Shown: positions 11,760 to 23,459, numbered from the stretch's first letter. The stretch is 64,000 nucleotides of DNA from Acanthococcus lagerstroemiae (GCA_031841125.1 CM063106.1:42342001-42406000); one strand, 5' to 3'. The notes: a model not told the origin generated them from the letters alone. Numbers and translations are program-made.

Positions 11760-12930
11760 GAAAAGTTTCAAAGTTCCATTTTCCCAAAAATTTGTTAATT
11801 TATTGGTACAACATTTGTCCCACTAAAAGAGAACCCCTCAAAGTATGCGTGACAGAAATTTGATGTTGTTTGGTGCCATAGAGCGGCCACAGAGAGTCGG
11901 CAAAGTGTCACTAATCAAGAAGTCGTTTGCAATCACCCCACTTCCCCTTACCTACTTTATAATTGAGTGTATTGCTAAAAATTGGTTGGTCTCATACTTT
12001 GTTTGTTATTTTTGTTTCATAAATAGTAAAAATACTTGTATAGATACATACTCGTAGTTTTAACTGTTGCTAGGAAGCAATATCCAACGTAGTAGCATGT
12101 CATATTTTTGAGCGCGGTGATCGCCACTCGAGGAAGACTACAGTTGGCCCATTCATATCAAGTGTTGCAGGGAGAGCATATAAATGTTATCAATGTTTTG
12201 GAAAATCACTCAAAAAATGGGGGGAAGGCGGAGTAATATATCAACAATCTTGTAGAATTACCCGTGTGTCAACTCTGACTATCCATTATTCATATCGTCA
12301 CTTTGTCACAAATGACCGAGCTGTCCGAATCGGCATTTCTGTTTAGTGTACAGCGAAGAAGGCTCTTCGGCCACTGATGCAATACTCGAAAAGGTAGTTT
12401 CCGAGACCAGGGGTGCGGTGTCTGGGGAGCCAATTTGGCTTGCGTGCATCGTCATACGCTCCACTAGTGGATTGCGAAGAAGGTAAGACAAGCTATCGGC
12501 GCTATACCTGTGAGCCTGTAGGGTACAGGCACTACGAGTATATAGGAGTATACACACCTACTAAATTTTTATCACTTTTATTTCTTTATTCGGTTTGACG
12601 TGAACCGGTAGCAGGATACCATGGGAGTATTGTTGTGAAGGCGACGATAATCACAAACTGTCGGGTCCGAAGCCCGATCGTATCCACATTTCAAATAAAC
12701 GGTATGTCTATTAGAAATCTTTAATCGCTTTAGGCGTATCTAATCATCCGCCGTCGAACATTAAAACTTGAAACTCGTCAAGTCATTCGGCAAGATAATT
12801 TTCCAAATCGGGTTTTCATTGAACATGAAATATGTAAGCGTTACCTCGAAGAATAAAAGCTGAAACGGCGCACCGCACTCCTTCGCGGAACAGGAGACAA
12901 CACGAAAAGTAATACATTTTTATAGAACTT
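11760..12930. other. Intergenic DNA, nothing recognised
   Basis: Mixed composition; 12300-12680 is somewhat GC-richer, but neither strand gives a recognisable product or splice-consistent exon chain. Confidence 0.35.
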
Positions 12931-12934
12931 TAGG

Positions 12935-15284
12935 TTCATTTTCCAGAAACTGAGAATATTTTGTTACCGGCAAATTTTAACCCCAACTTTCGAATTTCTT
13001 AAATTTTTTATTCATTAATTTTTTTAGGGGGGGGGGGGTATAATATTGGGTTACAGTAACACTCACAATAAACTCTACTAAATCAGTTCATCAGACGGGA
13101 AATTACCATTTTTTGAATGGAAAAATCATAGGGTTGAAGTGTCCATCGTCGTGGATTTAGCATTCTGTCTCAATACTTGTTATATATATTTTTTACATTT
13201 TTGTTTCGAGTTATTGTTCCTCAATAAAGCGGAATTATTATTCAGAGAGACTGGGATTATATTTTAAGAGGTTCGGTTTGCTGTTAATGACTTCTATTTT
13301 CAGAAGGAATGGCGTAAATTTCTGTTACCAGGATTTTCAGCCTATTATCGCGGGCATGACAGGTGCAAAGATATGTGGCTTGTGCATTTTTCAGCGCAAC
13401 AAATGGCAATACTGGTAAGTTTTGATCCTTGAACACGATCAAGGTACCAGATCGTAGTTATGGGTATATGTAATAGCACAATTTTCAAAAATTCTCTGAT
13501 GATGATGATCAGAAAGGAGAATTCTTGAAATTGTTTGGTCTATAGGCGTGGCTATCGATGATGGCCAAAATGTCTATTGTCGTGGACAAGTCACCTCCCT
13601 GCCCAAATTTGGATACTCCTTTGTAAGCTTGTTGATCAATACATAAGCATAAATGAAGAAATTGGGAGTTGCACATTCGACGTTAAGTGGCCTCTTAAAA
13701 TCACGCACGAATGTGAAAGCCAGTACCGAATGTGGTGACCGTAAACGTAAACGGGAAGGTAAGAGCCAGGCCACTGACGAAGTCTTATTCATGTGGTTCA
13801 AGCAGGCTACTTTACTAAATGCGCCAATAAACCGCTTAATTTTAATGGATAAAGCTAACTGTCTAGCAAAGAAATTGAATGAAGATTTTGTGGTCACTGA
13901 CGGTTGGCTCACACGATGGAAGGAACGTCATGGCATAGTGTATAAAAAGCTGCACGGAGAAAAAGCCGATGCTGATGAGTCTAGTGCTCAGGTGTGGCTG
14001 AAGACTGAGTGGTCTATTGTTTTAAAAAAAATTTCATCCAAACGACATCTATAATTTTGACGAGAGTGGACTCTATTTTAGAGCAATACCGGATTACTGT
14101 ATGACCTTGAAGAGCAATCCTCATTCAGCAGGGAAGAAAATGAAAGAGCGTAATAACCCTTCCCCTCTGCTGTAATATATGAGTGGGACTGACAAAAGAA
14201 AGCCACTAATAATCGGAAAAAGCAAGACGCCCAGATGCTTCAAAGGTGCTAAAATATCCCAGCTGAGTACTACAGCAATAGAAATGCATGGATGACTTCC
14301 AAAATCTTTGAGGAACATTTACGTCTTTGGGACTCCCACCTTCAGCGAAAGATAGCTTTTTACTCGTTGATAATTGTCCGGCGCATCCCAACCTGACTAA
14401 TCTCAAGAATATTGAATTGATATTCCTCCCTCCTAACACCACTTCACTTATTCAGTCACTTGACCAAGGCATTATCAAAACCTTCAAGACATTTTCCCGA
14501 AGTGATATGAGGAGAATCATAATTGACGTAATAGATGATGGAGAAGGAAGCGCGAACGATGTGGCTAAAAAAATTAATGTCTTGAAGGCCATTCATATGA
14601 GCTTTGATGCATGGACCAAAGTTTCTAGTGAGTGTATCATCAATTGCTTCCGGAAAGCAGGGATGTGTCCATAACCTGCGTGTAGTGATGATACTGTTGA
14701 CAATGTGGTAGACACATATGACGAAGAATTTCTCGAGTGGGTGAACATTCACGAAAATGTGCCAGTTCATCTCATCATGGATGAGGATGGAATTGCGGAA
14801 GAAGTTTTGGAAGGAAAGAAAAATGAACACCAGAACCTTGATAATCAAGAGGAAGACACTGATGATGAAGACGAAGAAGAAGAACGAATTCCTATCAAAC
14901 GAGCAGCAGTACTGAATGCTGTGAAGGTATTGAGGAGAGCGCTTGAAGAAAATGAAGGGGTGCGCAATATTTTCAAATGTTGAATTCTATTGAATCGAGG
15001 CTAACTGCTGTTTTACCCCAGAAGCAGTCCTTAATTACTGATTTTTTTTTAAAGTGAACTGTACACTGTAACTTGTATGTAGTACATATTTAATTTACTG
15101 TAATTTGTAGGAAAAAAAAAGAAGAAAAAAAGTCCGCCGTTTATTATGATTGCCGCTTATTACGTTCACTTTTCGTCGGTCCCAATGTGATCAGATAAAG
15201 CGGCGGTTACTGAATTATGAAAAAAAAAAAATCTACTAAAAAAGAAATGCCCGCTAAATAGTCTCAGTTTCTGGAGAGTGACCC
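12935..15284 (+). mobile_element. Tigger/pogo DNA transposon with terminal inverted repeats
   Basis: A complete-length but decayed element. The left terminus (ggttcattttccagaaactg, from 12933-12935) and the reverse complement of the right terminus (gggtcactctccagaaactg, 15284 downward) are inverted repeats sharing ccagaaactgaga. Between them lies a pogo-family transposase reading frame on the plus strand (13653-14983). About 700 bp of noncoding sequence precedes the frame; diverged copies of that noncoding part occur at 21480-22400 and 56766-57844. The flanking TA duplication usual for pogo elements is not clearly preserved. Confidence 0.75.
13653..14983 (+). pseudogene. Tigger-like transposase, frameshifted
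   Basis: This is a DDE/D transposase of the pogo/Tigger (jerky/CENP-B-like) family. The first segment (13653-14054) carries the N-terminal psq/CENP-B helix-turn-helix (KLGVAHSTLSGLLKSR) and the CENP-B-type binding domain (WLTRWKERHGI). A new frame around 14050-14100 contains NFDESGLYFRAIPD with the first catalytic Asp. The 14327-14674 segment contains LLVDNCPAHP with the second Asp, then FLPPNTTSLIQSLDQGIIKTFK. The acidic tail is at 14705-14983. At least three frameshifts or stops (near 14030, 14160-14330 and 14674) break the gene, and part of the catalytic core between the first two Asp motifs is lost or scrambled. Confidence 0.85.
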
Positions 15285-15312
15285 AACAGCAGACTCGTTC
15301 TGCGGGCAAAAG

Positions 15313-16920
15313 TAACTTATTATTATCAGAACGCAGTCGAAGACGACGTCGCCACGCTTGTAAGAAAAGTGAACGCTGGACTGGAGGCAATGACCCGTTT
15401 GATTGAGTCTGCAGAGTTGTGCCTAGCAGTCGAGAAAAAAGAAGCGGTATTGTTTACACGCCGTCGAAGGTACAACCCCCCTTCCTTTTGCTTAAAGGGA
15501 GCGGAGATTGCGCCCTGTACAGTCCTGAAGTACTTCGGCTGTGGTCTGACGGGAAGCTGTCGTTTAGAGAACACGCAAAGAGGACAGCGCAGAAAGCGGC
15601 GAGAGTCGTAGTCGGACTAAGCCGACTCATGTCGAACCTACGGGGGCCGACAGAGAAGACACGTAAGCTGCTGGCGAACGTCGCACGTCGCCATGTCGGC
15701 CCTCCTATACGGGGCTCCAATCTGGTCCGACGCCATCAGTGCCAGCGAGTACGGAAGAACTGATCTGGTAAAGGGTCCAATGGAAGGCCGCACTGAGGTG
15801 TGTCAGTGCCTGTCACATTGTCTCCACAGAGGCAGTTTGCGTGCTAGCAGGTACACCGCCAGTGGAGTTACTAGCGGACGAGCGGAAGAGGGTATACAGC
15901 GCGACGCGGAAGATGCCGCCACCGAAGAGCAGCGCGGCGCTACGGGTCAAGCGGAATATTAGGAGTGGCTCTCCCGTACTACCAAGAGAGAGCAGACCCT
16001 TTTGCTAGTACGCGACCTCAACGCGTGGTTAAGGAGACGCCATGGCCAGCTGAACTTTTACCTCACGCAGGTGATGAGCGGCCATGGTGTCTTCAACAAG
16101 TATCTGCACCGGATGGGTATAACAGGAAGCCCACGGTGCTCCTACTGCGCTGCAAGAGGGCAAGATGATGATGTCTGGCCCTGTTCGAGTGTCTGGCATT
16201 CGACCAAGAGAGGGAAGAAGCGGTGGCCGCCATTCGAAACGCGGGAATTAAGCCGGTTACACCGGAGAACCTGGTCCCGGCAATGCTGAAGAGTAAAGCG
16301 GGATGGGATCAGGCAGTTGCAGTGGCGTAGCCAGGATGTTTCCAAGGGAGGAGATCAGCAATATTATGGGCGGGGGGTACACCTAATATAAACTGTATAT
16401 TTTTACATTGACGTATCAGTATGTTGTGCTTTTCAACTTCAATGATGCATATGAATTTAAATTTTATTTCGCGCATTTACTGTGATACTGCCAGCATGTG
16501 AAAAATTCTCCTCTCAAGGGGGGGGGATTCATCCCCCTTACCCCCTTCCGGCTACGCCACTGGGCAGTTGCCTTGGTCAAGAAGACGTTGGGCCGCAAGA
16601 TGGAACTGGAGTGGCAGAGACAAAGGCAGCGAACACAGCACCCTATGCCGGCACCCGCCATCCCACCAACATCGACGATGAGGGTGTCGCTGCTGCCAAC
16701 AACTGTTGAAGAAGACGATCCGGCGCAACTTGACAGCGAAGAAGAAGAATAAGATGCCGTAGATTCGCCACCGTGTAGGGGCGAAAGGAGAAATGAGGGT
16801 AGCAGGAGCTACCTCAAAGCGACCCCCCTATCCTGACGCAGGTCTATTCGGGGCATTTCCGGGATAGGGGGTGTGGTGTCCCGGGGCGTGTATCGCTATA
16901 CGCCCTACTATCATCGATTA
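15313..16920 (+). pseudogene. R1-like LINE: RT C-terminus and 3' end
   Basis: Plus-strand pieces in shifting frames match the end of R1-clade ORF2: LCLAVEKKEAVLFTRRRR, KLSFREHAKRTAQKAARVVV then GLSRLMSNLRGP, LLYGAPIWSDAI, and the C-terminal HGQLNFYLTQVMSGHGVFNK followed by a cysteine motif (GSPRCSYCAARG). The element is 5'-truncated inside the reverse-transcriptase domain next to the Tigger right end. It has several frameshifts and is interrupted by a 243-bp hAT MITE at 16320-16562. If that MITE and one 8-bp repeat are ignored, the reading frame runs on (..WDQAVA then LVKKTLGRKMELEW..). A GC-rich 3' UTR follows to about 16920. Confidence 0.8.
16320..16562. mobile_element. hAT-type MITE with perfect ends and 8-bp duplication
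   Basis: Perfect 13-bp terminal inverted repeats cagtggcgtagcc (16320-16332) and ggctacgccactg (16550-16562). The flanks carry the exact 8-bp duplication ggcagttg at 16312-16319 and 16563-16570, diagnostic of hAT-superfamily insertion. The inside is 217 bp, noncoding, with a G9-10 tract. It sits in the R1-like LINE, so it arrived later. Confidence 0.92.
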
Positions 16921-18860
16921 TTAGCATACATGGTGTGCATATTTTCTAACTCTACACCTTTCTACACATTCACTTCATGTTAGGCGAAACTAAATTCAGC
17001 GTATCCCCGCTAACTGGGATCACTTCCCCTGCTGCGCACATCGCCCACTTTTGAGCAAATGAAATTTTAGCAAAAACATATACTCGTACTTTTTTTGATA
17101 TTTCGGGAAGGCCACAATTTCCCCCAGCGGTATACGCGCCTGGATACGGCACGTTCTGTTTTGAATCATCTAGCCACTCGGTATTCGCAATATCCAAAAG
17201 AAATTCTCGAATCATTCGATGAGAACACATGCCCAAACCCATGGTCTAAACCAGTTTGCTGCCAGTTATGAATAGGAGGCTGATAACGAATTTACCGTTC
17301 GCTGTCACCTCTCACCAGGGCAACGCTGTTTGGCTTTCGGCTTTCGACTGGTTCGAATCGCAGAACCGACGGTGAATATTAAATACCTACTACTATGTGG
17401 TAAGAAAATAAAAACGCGCGTTTGTCTTGCGACAATAAGGTTCGAACCTTCCAACTCGAAATAAATAATGGGGTGGAAAATATAATTATTATAGGCGGGG
17501 TTCCAAGGACGGCCGCTTCGCTCGCTCGCTTCATCAGAACTTCCCCGGTCACGGCAATACGACCATCGCGCAATTAACCTGGGTACTTATTGCTATAGCT
17601 ACGTGGACGAGGACGAGGAAACTGGAAAGAACCGGAGCCGTCATTACAGAAAATAAAGACATCAACGTTCCAAACCGCACGACGTGCCGAGACGAGGCTC
17701 AACCGGTTTCCCGGCGGTCATGAGAAAAATAAAATAGCTATCATCTCTCAGAAGGTATAATCGTGTACTTAATAGGTAATCCTCAATCGTTATTCGATCT
17801 GCGATCGATCCGTAAATATGGGTCATTCTCTGGTATTCTGTTATCAGCAATTTTTGAACCACACCTTCCGATTTCAGGCTGCCCGGCTATTTTTTAATAG
17901 ATGGAATACTAGGCCGTTCAAAAATTTTTCCCAGCAAACTCGCATCTCGCTCCAGTTGTTTTTCTGGACTATGTCGGGGCCATACCCGGGATTTAAGTAA
18001 GGAGGCTTGCGATTTAGGGGCTACAAATATCCCAAATTTGTCCAACTGCCCACATATATATGCAGAAAATTCGGGGGGGGGGAATTGACCCCTTCCCCCG
18101 GTCGGTACGGGCCTGGCTTCTATATTATAAATGAGCCGATGAAATGCCATCACGCTCGATAGGCTAAACAGATTCTTTTGAAAAATGTCTCAAATGAAAG
18201 CTTGGGTTCCCTAGAAGGTTTTTTTTTCAAAAAACATTGCAGAGAAGTGCATTCAGTAAGCTGTAATTAAGTTTTAAAGTCGTTGTGCATCTGTGTCTAT
18301 GTGTGAGTGTTCCGCGCGCTTACCCCGTAATTGTAAACGCGTGTTAGAGTGATCAGTGTGACCAGTAGGAAGTATTTTACATAACACATCGTGAATATAG
18401 AACGATCAGGGTTTCTTTCATCTAAAAGCGTCTCAGTGTACATACTGCGGTTGATCAGACCATGTTGCGTTTTTTTATTATTGAACTTTTACTTCACAAA
18501 TCCTTTTGTAGGGCTTCATGTATTCAAAACGTGGGCCATATGTGTCGTTTTTTTCTTATCGAATTTTCATTTTACAAATACTTTTTTGCTTAATTTTTCA
18601 TTTATTAAAGAGATTAATGTAATACATAAAGACAAGTCTCGATTTTTCCTCACCAGTGTTCTCAGATATTACTGAAGGAAATCTTTTTAAAAATGTCTCA
18701 TCTAGAAGTAAGTATTCCCTAGCAGGCTTATGGCGTGAAAATTTTTTGATAACTGTGACGTAAAACGTACTGACTTTCCGATGCGCAGAATCCCGCCAGT
18801 TACCCAAGTAACTGAAAGAGAACCAAGGGTAACTGACAGGTTTCTGGGTAATCTGAGGGT
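16920..18860. other. Intergenic DNA; one doubtful MITE
   Basis: No recognisable gene. Around 17974-18118 a block begins ggggccatacccggg, contains a G10 tract and ends ccggtcggtacgggcctgg, which look like inverted termini of a small MITE, but no target duplication was found. ggttcgaacc near 17440 resembles a Pol III B box without a partner A box. Confidence 0.35.
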
Positions 18861-18865
18861 AACTT

Positions 18866-19065
18866 GGACGCTGTTAAGCATAAGGGAACCAACCAGTAAA
18901 ATCTGTTTTTTGAGAACACGTGATTCGAAGTTCACGAGCCATGTAGAAACTATGTGACATAGCGTTTACGGATTAGATTTTTTCAACGTGAGTGCACATT
19001 TTTGAATCGGGGGGGGGGGAGCAATTTTGAAAAATTATGCTTTTTATGCACTTACCAATCGATAA
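18866..19065. mobile_element. MITE family B, truncated copy
   Basis: Begins ggacgctgttaagcataagg and follows the sequence of the complete copies at 38544-38793 and 44279-44527 (gagaacacgtgattcgaagt, the catgtagaa phrase, tttttcaacgtgag, acatttttgaatcg). Similarity fades after about 19065 and the right end is missing. Confidence 0.7.
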
Positions 19066-19869
19066 GTACTTTAAATTAATATTTTCTCAACGTATTATAT
19101 ATGGTTGTGTAGAGGAGAGTCTAGGGAACATTTTTCCGCTTGAGTTTTCGGTTTCGGTCCACATATATGTGTGTGCGGAAAAAATAAAGGAATTCAAAAA
19201 ATGGGGTCAAAGTTTGCAAAAATCGCGAAAAATGAAAGTGAATGATCGGGTAATTGAATGAAAAGTGTAGTACAAGTGATACTTTAACTTATAAGACCAA
19301 ATTTCACGTTTTTTCAGTTACTTTTTCTAATCAAACTTTAGCCTGACCCACAATTGGTACTACCTTTTTTCAGACTCATTATTGGTACTGTGAATTTACT
19401 CGACTTTAATGAGTTTTTAAAATACTTACAAGTCAAATAAGACGAGTCAACGTGTTTTTAAAATAAATTTGAAATGCTTACTTAAGTAAACTACATCATT
19501 TTTCATTTGATTTATTATACTTACCAATTGTGGGTATATCAAAAATTTTCGTATCAATTGTGGGTCGTTGCCAATTAATATGGGTCGACCCATAATTGGT
19601 ATTTTCAAAAGTTGTTCGGATCGAGAAAATTCCACCTGGAATTTTGAACAACTTAGAAGGCCTCAGTTTCATTTGCGAGGATATTTTATAGTGAATTGCT
19701 GGAGAATCAGAAAATACCCATAATTGGGAGCAGCACTCAATCTTGGGTTTTGAGAACTTTTGGGAAAAAATTCACCAAAAATCCAAAAATGCTTAAAACT
19801 CAAAAGTAACTGTCACGAGTAGTAATAAGTTATTTATGATAGGTAATATTTATTACTGTTGAAGCAGGG

Positions 19870-20437
19870 CGTGACAATGAACAAAAACACCCTCAGTACT
19901 CCTATTGAGGTCGTGAAATGTACAGGATATTTTGATCACTTCTTATTTTTTGGATAGAGAAGAACGGGTAATCCGATTTAATTTTCAAAGATTACAAAGC
20001 TTACACATTTATGAAAAAACAATTTCATGCTTTATTTTCTTTCATTAAAGAAAATTATCAAAACGTATAAGCCTGTTTATTTCTATATGGGAATTTATAT
20101 GTAATTTCGTGTCATACTATTGCATATGTTTGGGCAAAAGTACCGCTCAGTGCTTCTATTGAGAACGTGAAATGTACAGGATAATTCGATCATATCTCAT
20201 TTTGGAGATAGAGAAGAATGGGCAATTCTATTTAATTTCCAAAGATTACAAAGCTTATCCATTTTAGGAAAAAATAATGTCATGTTTCATTTTCTTTATT
20301 TTTTTCCGAACTCCTGTTTTTTTTTTTTCTGTATGGGAATTTACATGTTATTTCATATGGGAATTTACATGTTATTTAATTTCATATGTACTAATGCATA
20401 TGTTTGAGCCTGTCCGAAGGACGGGTAATTCAGCTAG
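19870..20437. mobile_element. Helitron-like 3' end with internal tandem dimer
   Basis: Two direct copies of a ~254-bp unit are present (gtgaaatgtacagga at 19913 and 20167; both continue through agagaagaa and ttcaaagattacaaagctta-type sequence). The second is followed by a short stem-loop, cctgtccgaaggacggg, and eight bases later by CTAG at 20434-20437 before a T. A GC hairpin just before a terminal CTRR, with host T next, is the 3' signature of Helitrons; tandem repeats are common in nonautonomous Helentron-like forms. The 5' end was not found and there is no Rep/helicase. Confidence 0.45.
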
Positions 20438-20864
20438 TATGTTATACATTATTCTGGCCTACTCTTCCCTTTTTCTCTCTCCCACTGGATCTAGTCAAGT
20501 ATTGTTTGTTAAAAAGAAAAATGGACTGGAGAAATGTTCACGCTTAAATTTCTTTTCAAATTTGCTTTAATATTTTTTGCGATAATCTTGAAATAGATAT
20601 CTGAGTGTCTTTTGTATGTATTCCATCTTAGTACATATCACATGTAATAATTTTTTCGTTTTGTTTGGTCGCATGGTAGATCCATGTGCTTCAGTGAACT
20701 TGAAAAATAAAATCGCAATGCCATAACCTAGAGTGAAACAGACGTGCCACAAGAGAAAAGCCTCAGTGGTAAATTCTTGACACGTCACATTCTGATTTTG
20801 TTGATTGTAGAGTGTAGAGCGAGTGTCTCAATCTCAAGCGAATCTTGGCCTTCGCTATCAGTCA

Positions 20865-21303
20865 TAGTGATAGAAAATGCTCAAGCATTTTCTTTTGGTA
20901 AGCATATTCTCAAAATGCTTGAGCAAATGATCAGCATGAGAATATGCTTGAAATGGCAAAGCATTTTCTATTGGATGAGCATATGCTCAGCATTTTTGAT
21001 ATTTATACAAGTTTTATCTGTATAAATGAGAAAATGAAGGAAAAATGAGAAAATGCTCAGGAAAAATGAGAAATGGTTGGAAAAATGCTTATTATTTCTA
21101 TGCTTTTCCGAGCATTTGCTCACTGAGCATATATAAATGAGAAAATGCTGGGCGGGAAAATGCTTATTATTTTAATGCTTGGCTGATCATTTGCTCATTC
21201 AGCATATGCTAAATTTGGAGCATTTACTCAATGAGCATATGCTGAGAATATTTTCAAAATGCTCAGCATTTTAAAAATTAGCATATTCTCATTTCCATCA
21301 CTA
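20865..21303. mobile_element. hAT-type MITE with iterated AGCATATGCTCA palindromes
   Basis: Flanked by the exact 8-bp duplication atcagtca (20857-20864 and 21304-21311). Ends are tagtgatagaaaatg and, inverted, tagtgatggaaatg. The 439-bp body is almost entirely made of variants of gagcatatgctcagcatttt and aaaatgctgagcatatgctc, so it can fold in many ways. No coding capacity. Confidence 0.88.
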
Positions 21304-21479
21304 ATCAGTCATCATTTACATGGTTATCTTCTATTATCAGCTTCAGCATAACAAAAAAGTACTTGGTTACATTTTTGGGGGAAAGATAGAGTTCTCTTTT
21401 TTTTACAGTATCAAAAGAGCATTTTTCTCTAAAAAGAGTATGATCTGGGCACCCTGCGATTTTTAATTAATTTATATTA

Positions 21480-22400
21480 TTATTTTTTCCCTTTTTTTTT
21501 GGGGGGGGGGGTATTTCGGGATACACAAGAACATCTGCAACAAATTCCACCAATTCAATTCATAAGACAGGACAGTTACCATATTTTGAATGGAAAAAGC
21601 GTCGAGAGGTGTTTATCTTTGCGGATGTTACCATTATTGTCTCAATAATAAATAATAATATAAATACAGCCTTGAAACAGATGTTTTCGTCCACCCACTA
21701 GGACATAGGCCCCCTTGATCAATTATTTTGATACAAGAGGGTTCTAGTCTAATTCCCCTTATAGTTACGAAAGAGTTTTCCTTCTCTATAAGGGGCTTGC
21801 ATCCTGCATGGCACACCAGACTAGTCAGGTGTTAGTAGTCTATAGGTGTGGCTAACCCAACTGTAGTCTTTTTGAATTCCGGCGGAACAATGAAATTGAA
21901 CTCCACCTCTTGCTACAATTAGTGTGGCTTAGTCGGATGTTAAAGTTTTTCATGTATTCTTGTATTTCATTATTTTCTTATCATATTTTAATCCTTAAAA
22001 TTCGCCGTCCGTACCCGCGTTCCGTGGTTTAGAAGGCAGCGTTCGAATCCACTAGGCCACCAAGCCACCTTGTCTCAATAGCTGTTATGTATATTTATTT
22101 AAATTTTGTTTTTTCATAATAAAGTGATATTATTCTTCAGATAGATTGGAAGTATATAGATATGTTAAGGAGTTCAATTTGCTGTTAGTAATTTCACATT
22201 TCCAGAACGGCTGGTGTAAAGTTCTGTTACCAGGGTTTTCAGTCCATTGTCGTGGTCAATCTTTGACTGGTACAAATAGATATGCGCCTTGCACATTTTT
22301 CAACACTGCAAGTGGCAGTACTGGTTCAGTTTCGATTCACGAATCGTGGTCAGTGGCGCATGTGATAGCACAATTTTCAAACATTTTTTGGAAAAGGAAA
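21480..22400. mobile_element. Tigger derivative, noncoding, split by a SINE
   Basis: Diverged copy of the noncoding left part of the Tigger element at 12935-15284. Shared phrases include the G-tract with tttttgaatggaaaaa-like sequence, ttgtctcaata, ttcagatagattgg versus ttcagagagactgg, gttaccagg(a/g)ttttcag and atagcacaattttcaaa. Recognisable inverted ends are missing. A 422-bp insertion (21648-22069) interrupts it. Confidence 0.65.
21648..22069 (-). mobile_element. tRNA-derived SINE with 11-bp target duplication
   Basis: The exact 11-mer ttgtctcaata flanks the insert (21637-21647 and 22070-22080). On the minus strand the insert starts with a tRNA-like head: tggcctagtgg (A-box-like, 22049-22059) and, about 40 bases on, cgcgggtacggac (degenerate B box). 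It ends in an A/T-rich tail, rich in ataaat repeats, against the left duplication. This layout (Pol III head, unrelated body, A-rich tail, duplication) is that of a SINE. Confidence 0.72.
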
Positions 22401-22479
22401 TTTCTGAAGCTAGGTCCGTAATGCACACTGTCAGGTAGGGCTGCTCGAATTTTAGGTCGGGCTAATGGATAACAATTTA

Positions 22480-23441
22480 GAAGGGGACACTGGTCTACCT
22501 TGAAACACTTGAAATATCTCGACGTGGTGCTGCTCTCTGGCGGCGGTTTTTTGATAGTGGAAATTAGAGTTACGTTCTCAGAGATCAACCTACTTTCCAA
22601 CCCTGCTCATTATCTTGTACTAGTTTCGGCATGTCACATCAAAAAGTAAAGAATTTTGTTTTTAATTTTCGTGTATTTCGACTTCGAAATACAAATAAAG
22701 TATAGAAATTATTTTAGTACTGTCATAGAACAGACTCCTTTTAGTTACTTTTCTGATGTTCACATTAGATGAATCGATGCGGTGTGTCTCCAAATTGGGC
22801 CATCTTCAATATTTGACCTGCCTTTGTAGCTGGAAACAACACCTACTTGTGTACCTTGGAACATGTAAAATGCGATCTCATATTGCATCGTGTAAAAATG
22901 ATCTAGCTCAATTTTGACGACGGATTTGAATTCGTCCTTGAAAAATTGAGTAATTAGCACTCGCGCTGACGCCGAAGCTCTCCGGTGCCTTAAAACCAGA
23001 AAAAATTCAAATAAAATTCCATAATATTAGCTTAGTTTCTAAAATTATTACCAATTCTGTATTTTTTATCTTAGGTATGCCACGAAGTAAACAAGGCATT
23101 AAACAAGTATTTTTTCAACTTACCTCAACTTATTTCAGCAATTCAGCTAACTGAGGAAACTAAAACCACTATTCCTGATCCACTTTTCAAGGCACACAAG
23201 GTATGTTTCAAGGTACACGAGGTGATGTTTCAAGGTACAACAGGGTGTTGTACCTAGGAAAAAATTTTGAACATTTTCAGTTCAAATTGTAGGGTTTCAG
23301 TTTATTGTAAATTTGAGATCAACCTAACCATTTGAAGCATTTTAGTATTTTCATCTTATGTGCTTCAATTATACTTTCAGTCACTCAAAACTGAGAAAAC
23401 TGAGATTAAAGTTTTTAGTTCCAAGGTACAACAGTCTCCCC
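22480..23441. mobile_element. 962-bp TA-flanked MITE carrying a satellite-like segment
   Basis: Left end gaaggggacactggtctacc and inverted right end ggggagactgttgtacctt followed by g(a/g)aac match at about 21 of 25 positions, with TA on each side (22478-22479 and 23442-23443), the pattern of Tc1/mariner/pogo-class elements. The inside holds, at about 22908-22985, one copy of the hairpin monomer that is tandemly repeated at 62.1-64.0 kb. No transposase. Confidence 0.6.
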
Positions 23442-23459
23442 TAACTGTGTTTATAGATA

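Noticed and set aside
17425..17450. tRNA-like B box (ggttcgaacc)
   Set aside because: No A box, cloverleaf or terminator around it on either strand; the motif is self-complementary and likely by chance.
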